In this document: one piece after another, positions 15,888-24,437 of the stretch
Position numbering within the stretch: position 1 is the stretch's first letter
How the letters are laid out: each line of letters starts with the position of its first letter
Source: an uncultured Myxococcales bacterium
GTDB taxonomy: Bacteria; Myxococcota_A; Polyangia; Polyangiales; Polyangiaceae
Direction: 5' to 3'
Length of the DNA: 47,965 nucleotides
Assembly (NCBI GenBank): GCA_937902985.1
Contig: CALFNG010000533.1
Coordinates: 1 to 47,965, forward strand
Position numbers and translations under genes: made by a program
The notes under the pieces: generated by a model
Told to the model about the DNA's origin: nothing
Database searches by the model: none
Seen by the model: the letters and a program-made list of their open reading frames with translations, nothing else

Positions 15888-18800
15888 CTAATCGTCGAAC
15901 TTGAAGAGATCTTCGAGGTCGTTCTTGGTGAGCTTCTTCGAGCCGCCGACGTCTTCGGAGAGCACGGCGCCCACGAGCTCGCGCTTCTTTTCGGCGAGCT
16001 CGAGGATCTTCTCTTCGATCGTGCCCTTGGCGATCAAGCGATACGTCGTGACCACCCGCGTCTGACCGATGCGGTGCGCGCGGTCGGTCGCCTGGTCTTC
16101 GACGGCCGGGTTCCACCAAGGGTCGAAGTGGATGACGGTGTCCGCGGCCGTCAGGTTCAAGCCGCTCCCGCCCGCCTTGAGCGAGATCAAGAAGACCGGC
16201 GGCCCGTCTTCACGCTGGAAGTTCTCGACGCACGCCTGGCGGTCTTTCGTCGAGCCGTCGAGGTACTCGTAGGTCACGCCGTCTTCGTCCATCGCGCGCT
16301 TGATGATCGTCAGCATGCTGACGAACTGGCTGAACACGAGGACGCGGTGCCCGCCCTCGATGCTCGTCTCGACGAGATCGCGTAGCGCGACGAGCTTGCC
16401 CGAGTCTTCGTCGCCGAACTCGCGCGGCAACCCGAGGAGCCTCGGGTCGCACGCGGCCTGCCGCAGGCGCGTGAGGCCGGCGAGGATCTGGATCTGGCTC
16501 CGCGCGAGACCCTGGCGCTCGACCTCGCCCATGACCTGAGCGCGAACCTCCTTGAGAACGGCCGCGTAGAGCGACGCCTGCTCGCCGGTGAGCTCGCAGA
16601 ACTGATCGGTCTCGATCTTCTCGGGGAGATCGCGCGCGACCTCGGCCTTCGTCCGGCGCAGAATGAACGGGTGAATCGTCGCTCGCAGCCGCGCGGCCGC
16701 GGTCTTGTCGCCGGCGTCGATCGGCCGTGAATAGCGCTCCTCGAACTTGTCGAGCGGACCGAGGAGGCCCGGGCACACGAAGTCGAAGATCGACCAGATC
16801 TCGCTCAATCGATTCTCGATCGGGGTGCCGCTGAGGGCGAGCCGGCGATCGGCGCGCAGGCGCTTGGCGGCGCGGGCGGTGGCGCTGAGCGGGTTCTTGA
16901 TCTGCTGCGCTTCGTCGACGATGACGTACCGCCAGTCGATCTCCTTAAGCATCTCCTCGTCGCGGCGGAGGAGCGCGTAGCTCGTGACGACCACGTCCGC
17001 GTCTTCGAGCTCGTCTTGCCGCTCGCGGCGCTCGGCGCCGTGCCAGAGGGCGTGTCGGAGCGATGGGGCGAAGCGGTCCATCTCGCGGAGCCAGTTGGTG
17101 ACGACGCTTGTCGGCGCGACAATGAGCACCTTGAACGGCTTGCGCTTGCCCTCGACCTTCGCGTCTTCGGCTTTGACCGCCAGGAGGAGCGCCAGCGTCT
17201 GCACGGTCTTGCCGAGACCCATGTCGTCGGCCAGAACGCCGCCGCTGCCGATCTCGTGAAGGAACCAGAGCCACTGGAAGCCCTGCTCCTGGTACGGCCG
17301 GAGCTGGGCCTTGAGGTTACGGGGCTTCTTCGTGCCCTTGATCTCGTCGATGTCCTTGAGCTTCTTGAAGAGCTCTTTGGTGTCGCCCGCGACGCTCGCG
17401 CGCCCGACCTGCGCCAGCAGATCCTCGATGCGACCCGCTTGCGAGAGCGGCAGCCGACCCCCGTTGCCGCCGCCGGTGGCCAGGATCTCGGCCTGGCGCT
17501 GCAAGACCTCGCGAACCTTTTGCGCGTCGATGCGCGCGAATGTGCCGTCGGCGAGGCGAACGTACTTGCCACCCTCGGCGAGCGAGCGCCGCAGCTCCTC
17601 CTGGGTGACGGCCACGCCCTCGCTCTCGAAGCTCAGACGCAGCGACAGCCAGTCGACGCCGCTGCCCACGCGCGCGTTCGCCGAGAGGGCCTCGTCGCGC
17701 ACGTGCACGTCGACAAGGTCGTCGGGCACGAAGATGTCCCAGGTGTCGGGCAGCGTGGCGATGCCTTCGGTCCAGAAGCGGATCGCGTCGTCTCCGCGTG
17801 CGATGAACTTGTTCCCGTCTTCTGCGGGAACGAGCCCGAGGTCGCGGAGCTTGGCGGCAGCGAGCTGCTGCGCCGCGATGTCGCATCGGATGCACTTGGC
17901 CCGCCGCGACGGAGCGCTCGCGCCGTCGGAGCGGCCGCGCGGCACGACCTGGCTCCCGGGGGCCCCGGCCGCGATGGCGCTCGGGGCCGACTTCACGATG
18001 ACCGGCAAGGTCATGCCGTCGGCGCGCACGTCGATCTCGACGTCTTCGTAGGCCGCGCGAAGGCTCACCTGGGCCTCCACCAGCGTCCCGCCCGCGGCGA
18101 CCCGGAAAGTCGGCTCGAGGTCGATCACGTCGGCCACCTGAGAGAGCTCGGGGAGCTCGGCTCCGACCTCGAGGGCCACCTTCGGCAGCCCGTGCATGAC
18201 GAGCTCGGCGAGCCGCTCGACCGGCTCGGTGATCACCGGGAGCCTCAGGAGTCGACGAACCGCGGCCGGCGATACCCGGCGATCGACGGGGCGCGCCCAG
18301 CCCTCCTGAGCGTCGACGTACCAGCCCGGACTCCCCTCGAACCAGGCCCCGCTCGTGGTGGTAAACCGGCGCGGATCGCCCTGACGCTGGAACGACGTCC
18401 GGACGACGATCTGGCTCCCGTCGGGCGAAAGCTCGAGGTCGAAGCGCGGCCGGAGAGGTTCGTCGCCGAACCGGAGCTCCATCATCTGTGGCTCGACGAT
18501 GACCCGCCGACCCTTGAGGAGCGGCAGGAGGTCGCTCGCGTCTTCGCCCCGGACGTCGATTCCGACGCGCCGGGGACCCTGATTCTCGAAGCGTGCGAGC
18601 AGGCGGATCGCGTCGCGGTCGGGGGTCGGATGCTGGTCTTGCGCGACGAGCAGCGCGCTCGGCAAAAGAGGGACTCTGTTCTCGGGATTGAGCAGTGTGA
18701 TGGTGAGCCCGCCGCCGCCCGCACCGGGCGTCTGGCCCACTTGCTTGACCTGCAGGCGATACTCGATCTGCTTGGGCGCCGGCGGCATCGGCTCCGGCAG

Positions 18801-19322
18801 CCACGCGTCGACGCCCGTATCGGCCGCCCCGTTGGTTGCCACGCCGCGAACCGTTTGGGTCGCGTGGTGTGCTGCTTTCATGGCCCGCGCGCGCGCTCGT
18901 TTGCTGCGCCTTCCTTCTCCGTCGACTCCCGCCACGTGGACCGTTCCTCCATGCACCGTGTAGTGCACGCCGCTGGCTGCCGCGGCGGGCTGCGCGGGTC
19001 TGCGTTGCGCGCCGCGCGCCTGATCGCGCAGCGCGATGAGCAGCGCGGCGACGTGCTTGCAATGCCCGCCGTTGCTCGATGCGAATGCCGGACACGTGCA
19101 CGATGATCCGAAGCCGTTCGGGGTGAGCTGGAGCGTCACCTTGTAGGGGTCGGCGTCGGTTCCACGCACGTGCCCGCGTGCTCCGGCGTCTTCTACGACG
19201 ATGTCTTCGACGGCGTGGCGACGAACGTAGTCGTACCCGCGGAGATAGGCGCGTGCGCCCAGGAGCCGCCGGAGAGCGCGGTCATTCAGGGTGGATAATG
19301 CTTCGGTGAACGGTGAAGCCAA
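15888..19322 (-). CDS. SWIM zinc-finger Snf2-family helicase
   Basis: About 1,144 residues. An N-terminal SWIM zinc finger is visible (Cys75, Cys77, Cys88, His90: CTCPAFASSNGGHCKH), followed by ~550 residues of SNF2-associated region with a possible extra Cys pair (CIRCDIA near 480). The C-terminal ATPase contains all Snf2 motifs: DDMGLGKTVQ (Walker A Lys705), VVTSYALLRRDEE, DEAQQIKN (Asp803) and LSGTPIENRLSEIW. They continue with FILRRTKAEVARDLP, VLVFSQF, LISLKAGGSGLNLT and DQATDRAHRIGQ. These proteins translocate on duplex DNA and remodel protein-DNA complexes; in bacteria related ones (RapA/HepA, SSO1653-like) act in transcription recycling or repair. The start is TTG at 19322; no ATG lies near the N-terminus. 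Confidence 0.92.
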   Translation of the reverse strand: MASPFTEALSTLNDRALRRLLGARAYLRGYDYVRRHAVEDIVVEDAGARGHVRGTDADPYKVTLQLTPNGFGSSCTCPAFASSNGGHCKHVAALLIALRDQARGAQRRPAQPAAAASGVHYTVHGGTVHVAGVDGEGRRSKRARARAMKAAHHATQTVRGVATNGAADTGVDAWLPEPMPPAPKQIEYRLQVKQVGQTPGAGGGGLTITLLNPENRVPLLPSALLVAQDQHPTPDRDAIRLLARFENQGPRRVGIDVRGEDASDLLPLLKGRRVIVEPQMMELRFGDEPLRPRFDLELSPDGSQIVVRTSFQRQGDPRRFTTTSGAWFEGSPGWYVDAQEGWARPVDRRVSPAAVRRLLRLPVITEPVERLAELVMHGLPKVALEVGAELPELSQVADVIDLEPTFRVAAGGTLVEAQVSLRAAYEDVEIDVRADGMTLPVIVKSAPSAIAAGAPGSQVVPRGRSDGASAPSRRAKCIRCDIAAQQLAAAKLRDLGLVPAEDGNKFIARGDDAIRFWTEGIATLPDTWDIFVPDDLVDVHVRDEALSANARVGSGVDWLSLRLSFESEGVAVTQEELRRSLAEGGKYVRLADGTFARIDAQKVREVLQRQAEILATGGGNGGRLPLSQAGRIEDLLAQVGRASVAGDTKELFKKLKDIDEIKGTKKPRNLKAQLRPYQEQGFQWLWFLHEIGSGGVLADDMGLGKTVQTLALLLAVKAEDAKVEGKRKPFKVLIVAPTSVVTNWLREMDRFAPSLRHALWHGAERRERQDELEDADVVVTSYALLRRDEEMLKEIDWRYVIVDEAQQIKNPLSATARAAKRLRADRRLALSGTPIENRLSEIWSIFDFVCPGLLGPLDKFEERYSRPIDAGDKTAAARLRATIHPFILRRTKAEVARDLPEKIETDQFCELTGEQASLYAAVLKEVRAQVMGEVERQGLARSQIQILAGLTRLRQAACDPRLLGLPREFGDEDSGKLVALRDLVETSIEGGHRVLVFSQFVSMLTIIKRAMDEDGVTYEYLDGSTKDRQACVENFQREDGPPVFLISLKAGGSGLNLTAADTVIHFDPWWNPAVEDQATDRAHRIGQTRVVTTYRLIAKGTIEEKILELAEKKRELVGAVLSEDVGGSKKLTKNDLEDLFKFDD

Positions 19323-19643
19323 AAGAGATGACGCACGCGAGGCTCGCGTGCCCTTTCGGATGGTCGGTGCTTGTTCGTTGCTGATTGGCCGTGACCTTCA
19401 GAACAGCGAAGGGAGCCTTATCGGGCCTCTGCGGCAGGGAGAGACGACGCAAGCGTCGCGCCCATTCGCAACTTCGAGGCTCGGGGACGGCGCGGGGCTG
19501 CGGCAGTGGCGCCTGCGCCCGCGCGGGCCTTCGTGATTGGTCCGTAGCACCCGAGCGGATGTTTCGCAACCGCGTAAACGCCCGTGCCGCGAACGCGGCC
19601 TTGAGACTCGCCTCTTTCGGCGATACGAAGACCGCACGAACCC
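19323..19643. other. Divergent intergenic region of about 321 bp
   Basis: It lies between the start of the Snf2 helicase and the start of the SctJ-like gene. Composition is less GC-rich than the flanking genes, with runs such as TTGTTCGTTGCTGATTGGCC, as expected for promoters. I see no convincing small gene, RNA or terminator in it. The promoter of the whole plus-strand MCE gene run should be here. Confidence 0.5.
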
Positions 19644-20474
19644 ATGCGTCCCGCCACGCCCGTGAGGCGCGCCTTGGCCGCGCTGCGTTCCTCGCTGCTC
19701 GCTGCGTCGCTGGCCCTGCTGGCGGCGTGCGCCGTTCCCGTTGCGGGCGGACTCGACGATACCGAGGCCAATCGCGTGTTCGTCGCACTCGATCGCGCGA
19801 GCATCGACGCGACCAAGGAGGCCGACCCCCTGACCGAGGGCCGATGGCGTGTGGCCGTGGGGCGCGACGACCTCCCTCGCGCCCTCTCGATCATGCGCGA
19901 AGAAGACCTTCCCCGGCGCGATCTGCCGAGCGTTGTCGATGCGATCGGCAAGGGGTCGCTGGTGCCCAGCGAGGCCGCGGAGCACGCCCAGCTCGTGGCG
20001 GGGATCGCCGGAGAGCTCGAGCGGTCGCTCGAGGGCATCGACGGCGTGCTGACGGCCCGCGTTCACCTCAACGTGCCCGCGCCGAACCCTCTCCGCGACA
20101 CCGCGCCTCTGCGCGGGAGCGCCAGCGTTCTCGTGGAGCACACGGGGCCGACGCCGCCGATCAGCGCCGACGCGATCCAGCGCCTCGTGGCGGGTGGGGT
20201 CGCGGGGCTGATTCCGGGCGACGTCGCCGTCGTCATGGTGCCCCGAGCCTCGCTTCCGGGTTTCGAAGCCGGCGACGGGCTCGCTCACGTCGGCCCCATC
20301 GCCGTGACACGCGCGTCGATGCGGGAGCTCCAGGCCGCGCTGGTCGGGCTGGTCGCCCTCGTGGCGATCCTCGCGGGCGCCACGCTCGTTCTCTACTCGC
20401 GCCTTGCGCGGGCCAGGTCCGAGCTGAGCGATCCGCTGGCGGCGCCCGGACCCCATCTGCCCGGTTCTCCGTGA
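19644..20474 (+). CDS. SctJ/YscJ-family ring lipoprotein, orphan
   Basis: A 276-residue lipoprotein (lipobox LLAAC, Cys29) of the type III secretion inner-ring family YscJ/PrgK/FliF-N. Ring-building motif 1 covers about residues 33-95 (L-EANRVFVALDRASIDATKE, then RWRVAVGRDDLPRALSIMRE). Motif 2, about 110-195, shows the diagnostic ELERSLEGIDGVLTARVHLN, ASVLVEHT and LVAGGVAGLIPGDVAVVMVP. A single C-terminal helix near 231-253 (LVGLVALVAILAGATLVLY) is followed by a short cytoplasmic tail, as in true SctJ. No other secretion gene is present in the window. Its stop overlaps the start of an ABC ATPase in a GTGA, so it is translated together with an MCE transporter. Confidence 0.85.
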   Translation: MRPATPVRRALAALRSSLLAASLALLAACAVPVAGGLDDTEANRVFVALDRASIDATKEADPLTEGRWRVAVGRDDLPRALSIMREEDLPRRDLPSVVDAIGKGSLVPSEAAEHAQLVAGIAGELERSLEGIDGVLTARVHLNVPAPNPLRDTAPLRGSASVLVEHTGPTPPISADAIQRLVAGGVAGLIPGDVAVVMVPRASLPGFEAGDGLAHVGPIAVTRASMRELQAALVGLVALVAILAGATLVLYSRLARARSELSDPLAAPGPHLPGSP

Positions 20475-21223
20475 TCCGCCTCGCGGGCCTCACCAAGGCC
20501 GTTCACCAGGCGGGCGGTCCGCCGCGCGCCATCTTGCGCGACGTGAGCCTGACGATTCCCGAGGGGTGCCTTTACGGACTCATCGGACCGGGCGCCAGCG
20601 GCAAGAGCGTCCTCCTCAAGATGATGGCCGGGCTCATGAAGCCGGACCGCGGCACCGTGCACATCGGGGACGACGCCGTGACTTCGGCGTCCGAGCTCGC
20701 GCTCCAGGAGATTCGTAAGCGCATCGGGATGCTCTTTCAGAACAACGCGCTCTTCGATCACCTGACCGTATTCGACAACGTCGCCTTCCCGCTGCGACGC
20801 CTCTACGCGCCGCCAGAGGCCGAAGTGCGCGCGCGCGTGGCCGAGCGTTTGACCTGCGTGTCGCTCCCCGGCTTCGAAGACCGGATGCCTGCGAGCCTCA
20901 GCGGCGGTCAGAAGAAGCGCGTCGGCGTCGCGCGCGCCACCGCCACGCGGGCGCCCATCGTGCTCTACGACGAGCCGGCGGCGGGCCTCGACCCGGTCAC
21001 GTCGCAGAAGATCTTCGATCTGCTTCGCTCCGAGCAGCGCGCCACGGGCGCCACGGCCGTGATGGTGTCGAGCGATCTCGATCGCTTGCTGACCGTGACG
21101 GACCGCGTCGGGATGATGTACCGCGGTCAGCTCCTCTTCGACGGCACGACGGCGGAGGCGCGCTCGTGCAGCGAACCCCACGTGCGGCAGTTCGTCCACG
21201 GTCTCACCGAAGGGCCGCTGTGA
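20471..21223 (+). CDS. MlaF-like ABC transporter ATPase A
   Basis: 250 residues from a GTG that overlaps the SctJ-like stop codon. Motifs: Walker A GPGASGKS (Lys45), Q-loop LFQNNALFD, signature LSGGQKKRV (from Leu143), Walker B IVLYDEPAAGLDP. The H-loop reads MVSSDLD, so the switch histidine expected in VSHD is Ser201. The overall pattern (IRKRIGMLFQ, NVAFPLR) is that of MlaF/Ttg2A ATPases that drive MCE lipid transport. Loss of the H-loop His normally weakens hydrolysis at that site, so this subunit may form a degenerate site with a partner. The next gene starts within its stop codon (GTGA). Confidence 0.9.
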   Translation: MIRLAGLTKAVHQAGGPPRAILRDVSLTIPEGCLYGLIGPGASGKSVLLKMMAGLMKPDRGTVHIGDDAVTSASELALQEIRKRIGMLFQNNALFDHLTVFDNVAFPLRRLYAPPEAEVRARVAERLTCVSLPGFEDRMPASLSGGQKKRVGVARATATRAPIVLYDEPAAGLDPVTSQKIFDLLRSEQRATGATAVMVSSDLDRLLTVTDRVGMMYRGQLLFDGTTAEARSCSEPHVRQFVHGLTEGPL

Positions 21224-22335
21224 GGCGGAGCACCCGTTCGCGGCCCGGCCCGCGGCCGCCGCGCGTCGAGCCGTCGCGCGCGGCGCTGGTCGTGTCGCTG
21301 CTCGTGTCGAGTCTGTCGTCGACGCCTGCATGCTCGAGAGGAGCTCCCGACGCGCCGGTGAACGCGCCGGCGAGCGCGTCAACGACCGCGCCAGCGGCCG
21401 CCACGCCTGGCGCCGCCGCGACGCCTGGCGCTGCCGCCGCCGCGGCCGATGAAGCGACCATCGCCACGATGAAGCTGCTCGATCAGGGGGCCGCGCCGCG
21501 GCGTGCGCTCCGCTACGGGTGGCGCGGCCGTCAGGCGGAGACGCTCACGATGGACCTGCGCACCGCGGCCTCGACCGAAGAAGGCGGGAACAAGCAGCCC
21601 GAGATCGAGCTCCCGCCCGTTCGCATTCTCGTCGCGATCGACCCGCGGGGCGTCTCGCCCGAGGGCGAGCTGTCGTACGCGTGGCACGTGACCTCGGCCG
21701 AGGTCACGACCGACGCCCAGACGCCGTCGGCGCTCGCCGCCGGGATGAGCGCCGAGGTCGCCGAGGTCGAGCGGCTCTCGGGAAGCGGCGTGGTGACGTC
21801 GCGCGGCCTCTCGAAGCGCGTATCGATCGACGCGCTCCCCGCGATCGGCGCCAGCTCGAAGAACGCGACGGGTCAAATGGTGGAGCAGGTCCGGCAGACG
21901 CTGCGCGACGTGGCGGCGCCCTTCCCCGAAGAAGAGGTGGGCGTGGGCGCCCGGTGGGAGAAGCTCTCGCAGCTCGCGTCCCGTGACGCGCGCGTCACGC
22001 AGACCGAGACGTTCCGGCTGGTCGCGATCGATGGCGACACCGGGTCCCTCGCCGACGTCCTCGCGCAGACCGCCCCGCCGCAGCCCTTGCTGTCACCGGG
22101 CGCGGCGCCGGGTGCGCCTCCGGCACGCATCGAGTCGATGCTCTCGTCGGGCGATGGAACGACCCGGTTCGTTCTGTCGCGCCTCGTGCCCGAGACCAAG
22201 TTCGAGGGCACGACGACGATGGTCGTCTCGAGCCCCTCCTCCGGTCACCCGCAAGGCGAGCCGCCGGGGGACGACGGGCGACGGATGACCATGATCATGC
22301 GGGTCGGGATCGTGCTCGCCGGGAATCTCCGTTGA
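21220..22335 (+). CDS. Predicted lipoprotein of the MCE operon
   Basis: 371 residues starting at GTG 21220, which overlaps the ATPase stop by four bases. A basic N-terminus and hydrophobic stretch lead to a lipobox (STPAC, about residue 45), then a 40-residue Ala/Pro/Thr linker with a TPGAA repeat. The rest is a soluble domain with LRYGWRGRQAETLTMDLRTA, SYAWHVTSAEV and GVGARWEKLSQ, a strand-rich composition. I do not recognise the family; the spacing of the ARWE and TETFRL segments recalls DUF6263-like lipoproteins, but that is a weak impression. Coupling to the ATPase suggests an envelope component of the same transporter or ring. Confidence 0.72.
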   Translation: MRRSTRSRPGPRPPRVEPSRAALVVSLLVSSLSSTPACSRGAPDAPVNAPASASTTAPAAATPGAAATPGAAAAAADEATIATMKLLDQGAAPRRALRYGWRGRQAETLTMDLRTAASTEEGGNKQPEIELPPVRILVAIDPRGVSPEGELSYAWHVTSAEVTTDAQTPSALAAGMSAEVAEVERLSGSGVVTSRGLSKRVSIDALPAIGASSKNATGQMVEQVRQTLRDVAAPFPEEEVGVGARWEKLSQLASRDARVTQTETFRLVAIDGDTGSLADVLAQTAPPQPLLSPGAAPGAPPARIESMLSSGDGTTRFVLSRLVPETKFEGTTTMVVSSPSSGHPQGEPPGDDGRRMTMIMRVGIVLAGNLR

Positions 22336-22366
22336 GCCCCGACGTCGCGCCTCGCGCGATTCGCGC

Positions 22367-22678
22367 ATGACGCCGGGCGACGTCGAGTTCGTGCAGCTGG
22401 TGGTGTCGTGGACCGTCGGGGTCGGCGGCGCCGTGCTCGTCATCGTGCGAGACGAGCGGCGCCTGACGGAGGGCCAGCGCGAACGCGCCTGGCCCGTGGC
22501 GTCTCGCAACGCCGCCATCTACGCGTTCTCGCCCTTCTGCGTGTTCATCCACTTCGTCCGGACCCGCCGCGACGCCCGCGGAGCCGCGATCGGCCTGGCC
22601 TGGCTCGCCGCGATCGTCGTCGTCGACAACGGGCTGCAGTTCGCTGCCGGCGCTCTCATCGATTGGCTCGCGCTGTAG
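22367..22678 (+). CDS. Small membrane protein in the MCE operon
   Basis: A 103-residue protein with three probable membrane segments: VQLVVSWTVGVGGAVLVIV, a middle one around NAAIYAFSPFCVFIHFV, and GLAWLAAIVVVDNGLQFAAGAL. A basic loop (RDERRLTEGQRERAW) lies between the first two. ATG at 22367 follows the lipoprotein by 31 bases, and the permease starts 16 bases after its stop. I do not recognise a family. Its position between lipoprotein and permease makes an accessory transporter subunit plausible. Confidence 0.68.
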   Translation: MTPGDVEFVQLVVSWTVGVGGAVLVIVRDERRLTEGQRERAWPVASRNAAIYAFSPFCVFIHFVRTRRDARGAAIGLAWLAAIVVVDNGLQFAAGALIDWLAL

Positions 22679-22694
22679 TAACGTCGGGGCCGCG

Positions 22695-23540
22695 ATGCCC
22701 GCCCCCGCCGCCGACGTGCCTCGTGGCGCTCCCGACGGGGGCGGCGCCGGTGGTTCGCCGCTGGGCGCGGCCGCCGCCTCGACCGGAGCCGCGTTCATCG
22801 CGATCGCCCACACCGCCGGTGGAATGGGCGTCTTGTTCGGCCAGGTGGTGCGGCGACTCTTCGCCTGGCCGCCCGTGCTCGACTACCCCGAGCTCCGGCG
22901 CAACCTCTACAAGATGGCGGTCAAGTCGCTGCCGATCGTCATCGTGACGGCGCTCTTCACCGGCGTCATCACGGTGATCCAGGCGGCGCCCATCATCAAG
23001 CGGTACGGCGCCGAGGGTCTGCTCGGCTGGGGCGCGGGCTTCGCGACGCTCCGCGAGGTCGCGCCCCTGCTGACGGCGCTGATGATCTCCGGCCGCGTCG
23101 GCGCCAACAACACCGCGGAGCTCGGGACGATGCTCGTCACCGAGCAGATCGACGCTCTTCGCGCGCTGGCCATCGACCCCCTGTCGTTCCTGGTCTTGCC
23201 GCGCTTCATCGCCATCGTCGTCACACTCTTCACGATGACGCTCTACGCCGACGCGCTGGCCCTCTTCGGCGCCGCATACTCCGGGCTCGCCCTGCTGCAG
23301 ATCGAGCCCGTGAGCTTCTACAACGGGGTGACCGGGGGCCTGATCACACTGGGCGACGTCGCCAACGGGTTGATCAAGAGCATCGTCTTCGGGCTCGTCA
23401 TCGCGCTGTCGAGCTGTCACTTCGGCATGTCGACCACCGGCGGAGCGCCCGGCGTCGGCAAGAGCGTGAACGCGACCGTCGTCGCCAGCGCGGCCGGGAT
23501 CTTCGTCCTCGACTACTTCGTCAGCTTCATCCTCGGCTGA
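22695..23540 (+). CDS. MlaE/YrbE-family ABC permease 1
   Basis: 281 residues, with a 30-residue Ala/Pro N-terminal extension before the conserved core. Core features: LYKMAVKSLPIVIVTALFTG, an amphipathic then membrane helix; GFATLREVAPLLTALMISGR and GANNTAELGTMLVTEQIDAL, the signature coupling region of MlaE permeases; and CHFGMSTTGGAPGVGKSVN toward the C-terminus. MlaE dimers form the inner-membrane part of MCE phospholipid transporters. A second, different permease follows 12 bases later, as in the paired YrbEA/YrbEB genes of actinobacterial Mce operons. Confidence 0.92.
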   Translation: MPAPAADVPRGAPDGGGAGGSPLGAAAASTGAAFIAIAHTAGGMGVLFGQVVRRLFAWPPVLDYPELRRNLYKMAVKSLPIVIVTALFTGVITVIQAAPIIKRYGAEGLLGWGAGFATLREVAPLLTALMISGRVGANNTAELGTMLVTEQIDALRALAIDPLSFLVLPRFIAIVVTLFTMTLYADALALFGAAYSGLALLQIEPVSFYNGVTGGLITLGDVANGLIKSIVFGLVIALSSCHFGMSTTGGAPGVGKSVNATVVASAAGIFVLDYFVSFILG

Positions 23541-23552
23541 CGGTCCCCGATC

Positions 23553-24383
23553 GTGTCTGACATGAGCTCCGACCTGGCCGATGGCGCGCCCCCGCGTCGC
23601 TCGTCGGTCGTGCGCGATCTCGGCGCGGCGGGCATCGACCTCTTCGTCGGGGCTCGCGCGCTCTACGGCGTGTTCGTGCAGACGCTCTACTACGTGGCCC
23701 GCGGTCGCCGCGAACGGGGCGCGACCGTCCGCCAAATGCATGCCATCGGCAACCAGTCGCTCTTCTTCGTCTCCATCACGATGGGCTTCATCGGGATGAT
23801 CCTCGTCTACCAGTCGGGGCTGCAGATCAAGCGCGTCATCCCCGACTTCTCGCTCCTCGGCGCGACCTACCTCGAGCTCCTCGTGCGGGATCTCGCGGCG
23901 TCCCTCGGCGGTCTCATGCTCGCCACCCGCGTCGGAGCGGGGATCGCCGCGGAGATCGGCTCGATGGTGGTCACGGAGCAGATCGACGCGCTCCGCATGT
24001 GCGCGGCCGATCCGATCGATTTTCTCGTGGTGCCGCGCTTTCTCGCCAGCCTGACGATGACCGTCGTGCTCATCGTCTGGGCCGGCACGGTCGCCTTCGC
24101 AACGGGAGCGATCACGGCCGAAGTCGCGTTCGACGTGCCGCTTCGCACCTTCTGCAACATGTCGCTCATCGACTGGGGCGACGTCCTCACCGGCCTCGCC
24201 AAGTGCTTCGCCTACGGCGCTGCGATCCCCATCGTCAGCGGCTACTGCGGGCTGTCGACCTTCGGCGGCAGCGAGGGCGTCGGCTGGGCGACGACGCGCG
24301 CCGTCGTCAATTCGTCGCTCGCGATCATCATCCTGAATGCGATCATCTCGACGGCCAGCCTCCTGGTCTTCGGCGCGACCTGA
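23553..24383 (+). CDS. MlaE/YrbE-family ABC permease 2
   Basis: 276 residues from GTG 23553, or 273 from ATG 23562. Landmarks are HAIGNQSLFFVSITMGFIGM, LVYQSGLQIKR and LATRVGAGIAAEIGSMVVTE followed by QIDALRMCAADPIDFLVVPR, the MlaE coupling motif. Later it has GDVLTGLAKCFAYGAAIPIV. It differs in sequence from permease 1 throughout, so it is an old paralogue rather than a recent copy. Two distinct permeases plus two distinct ATPases point to a heterodimeric inner-membrane transporter core. Confidence 0.92.
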   Translation: MSDMSSDLADGAPPRRSSVVRDLGAAGIDLFVGARALYGVFVQTLYYVARGRRERGATVRQMHAIGNQSLFFVSITMGFIGMILVYQSGLQIKRVIPDFSLLGATYLELLVRDLAASLGGLMLATRVGAGIAAEIGSMVVTEQIDALRMCAADPIDFLVVPRFLASLTMTVVLIVWAGTVAFATGAITAEVAFDVPLRTFCNMSLIDWGDVLTGLAKCFAYGAAIPIVSGYCGLSTFGGSEGVGWATTRAVVNSSLAIIILNAIISTASLLVFGAT

Positions 24384-24437
24384 AGCGACGCAGATCTGGC
24401 GCGCCCGCCGGCCCCGGTGGTATGGCATCGCCCCGTG

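Noticed and set aside
23553-24383. Permease 2 as a recent duplicate of permease 1
   Set aside because: The two share only the family coupling motif; sequence differs throughout, so they are old paralogues.
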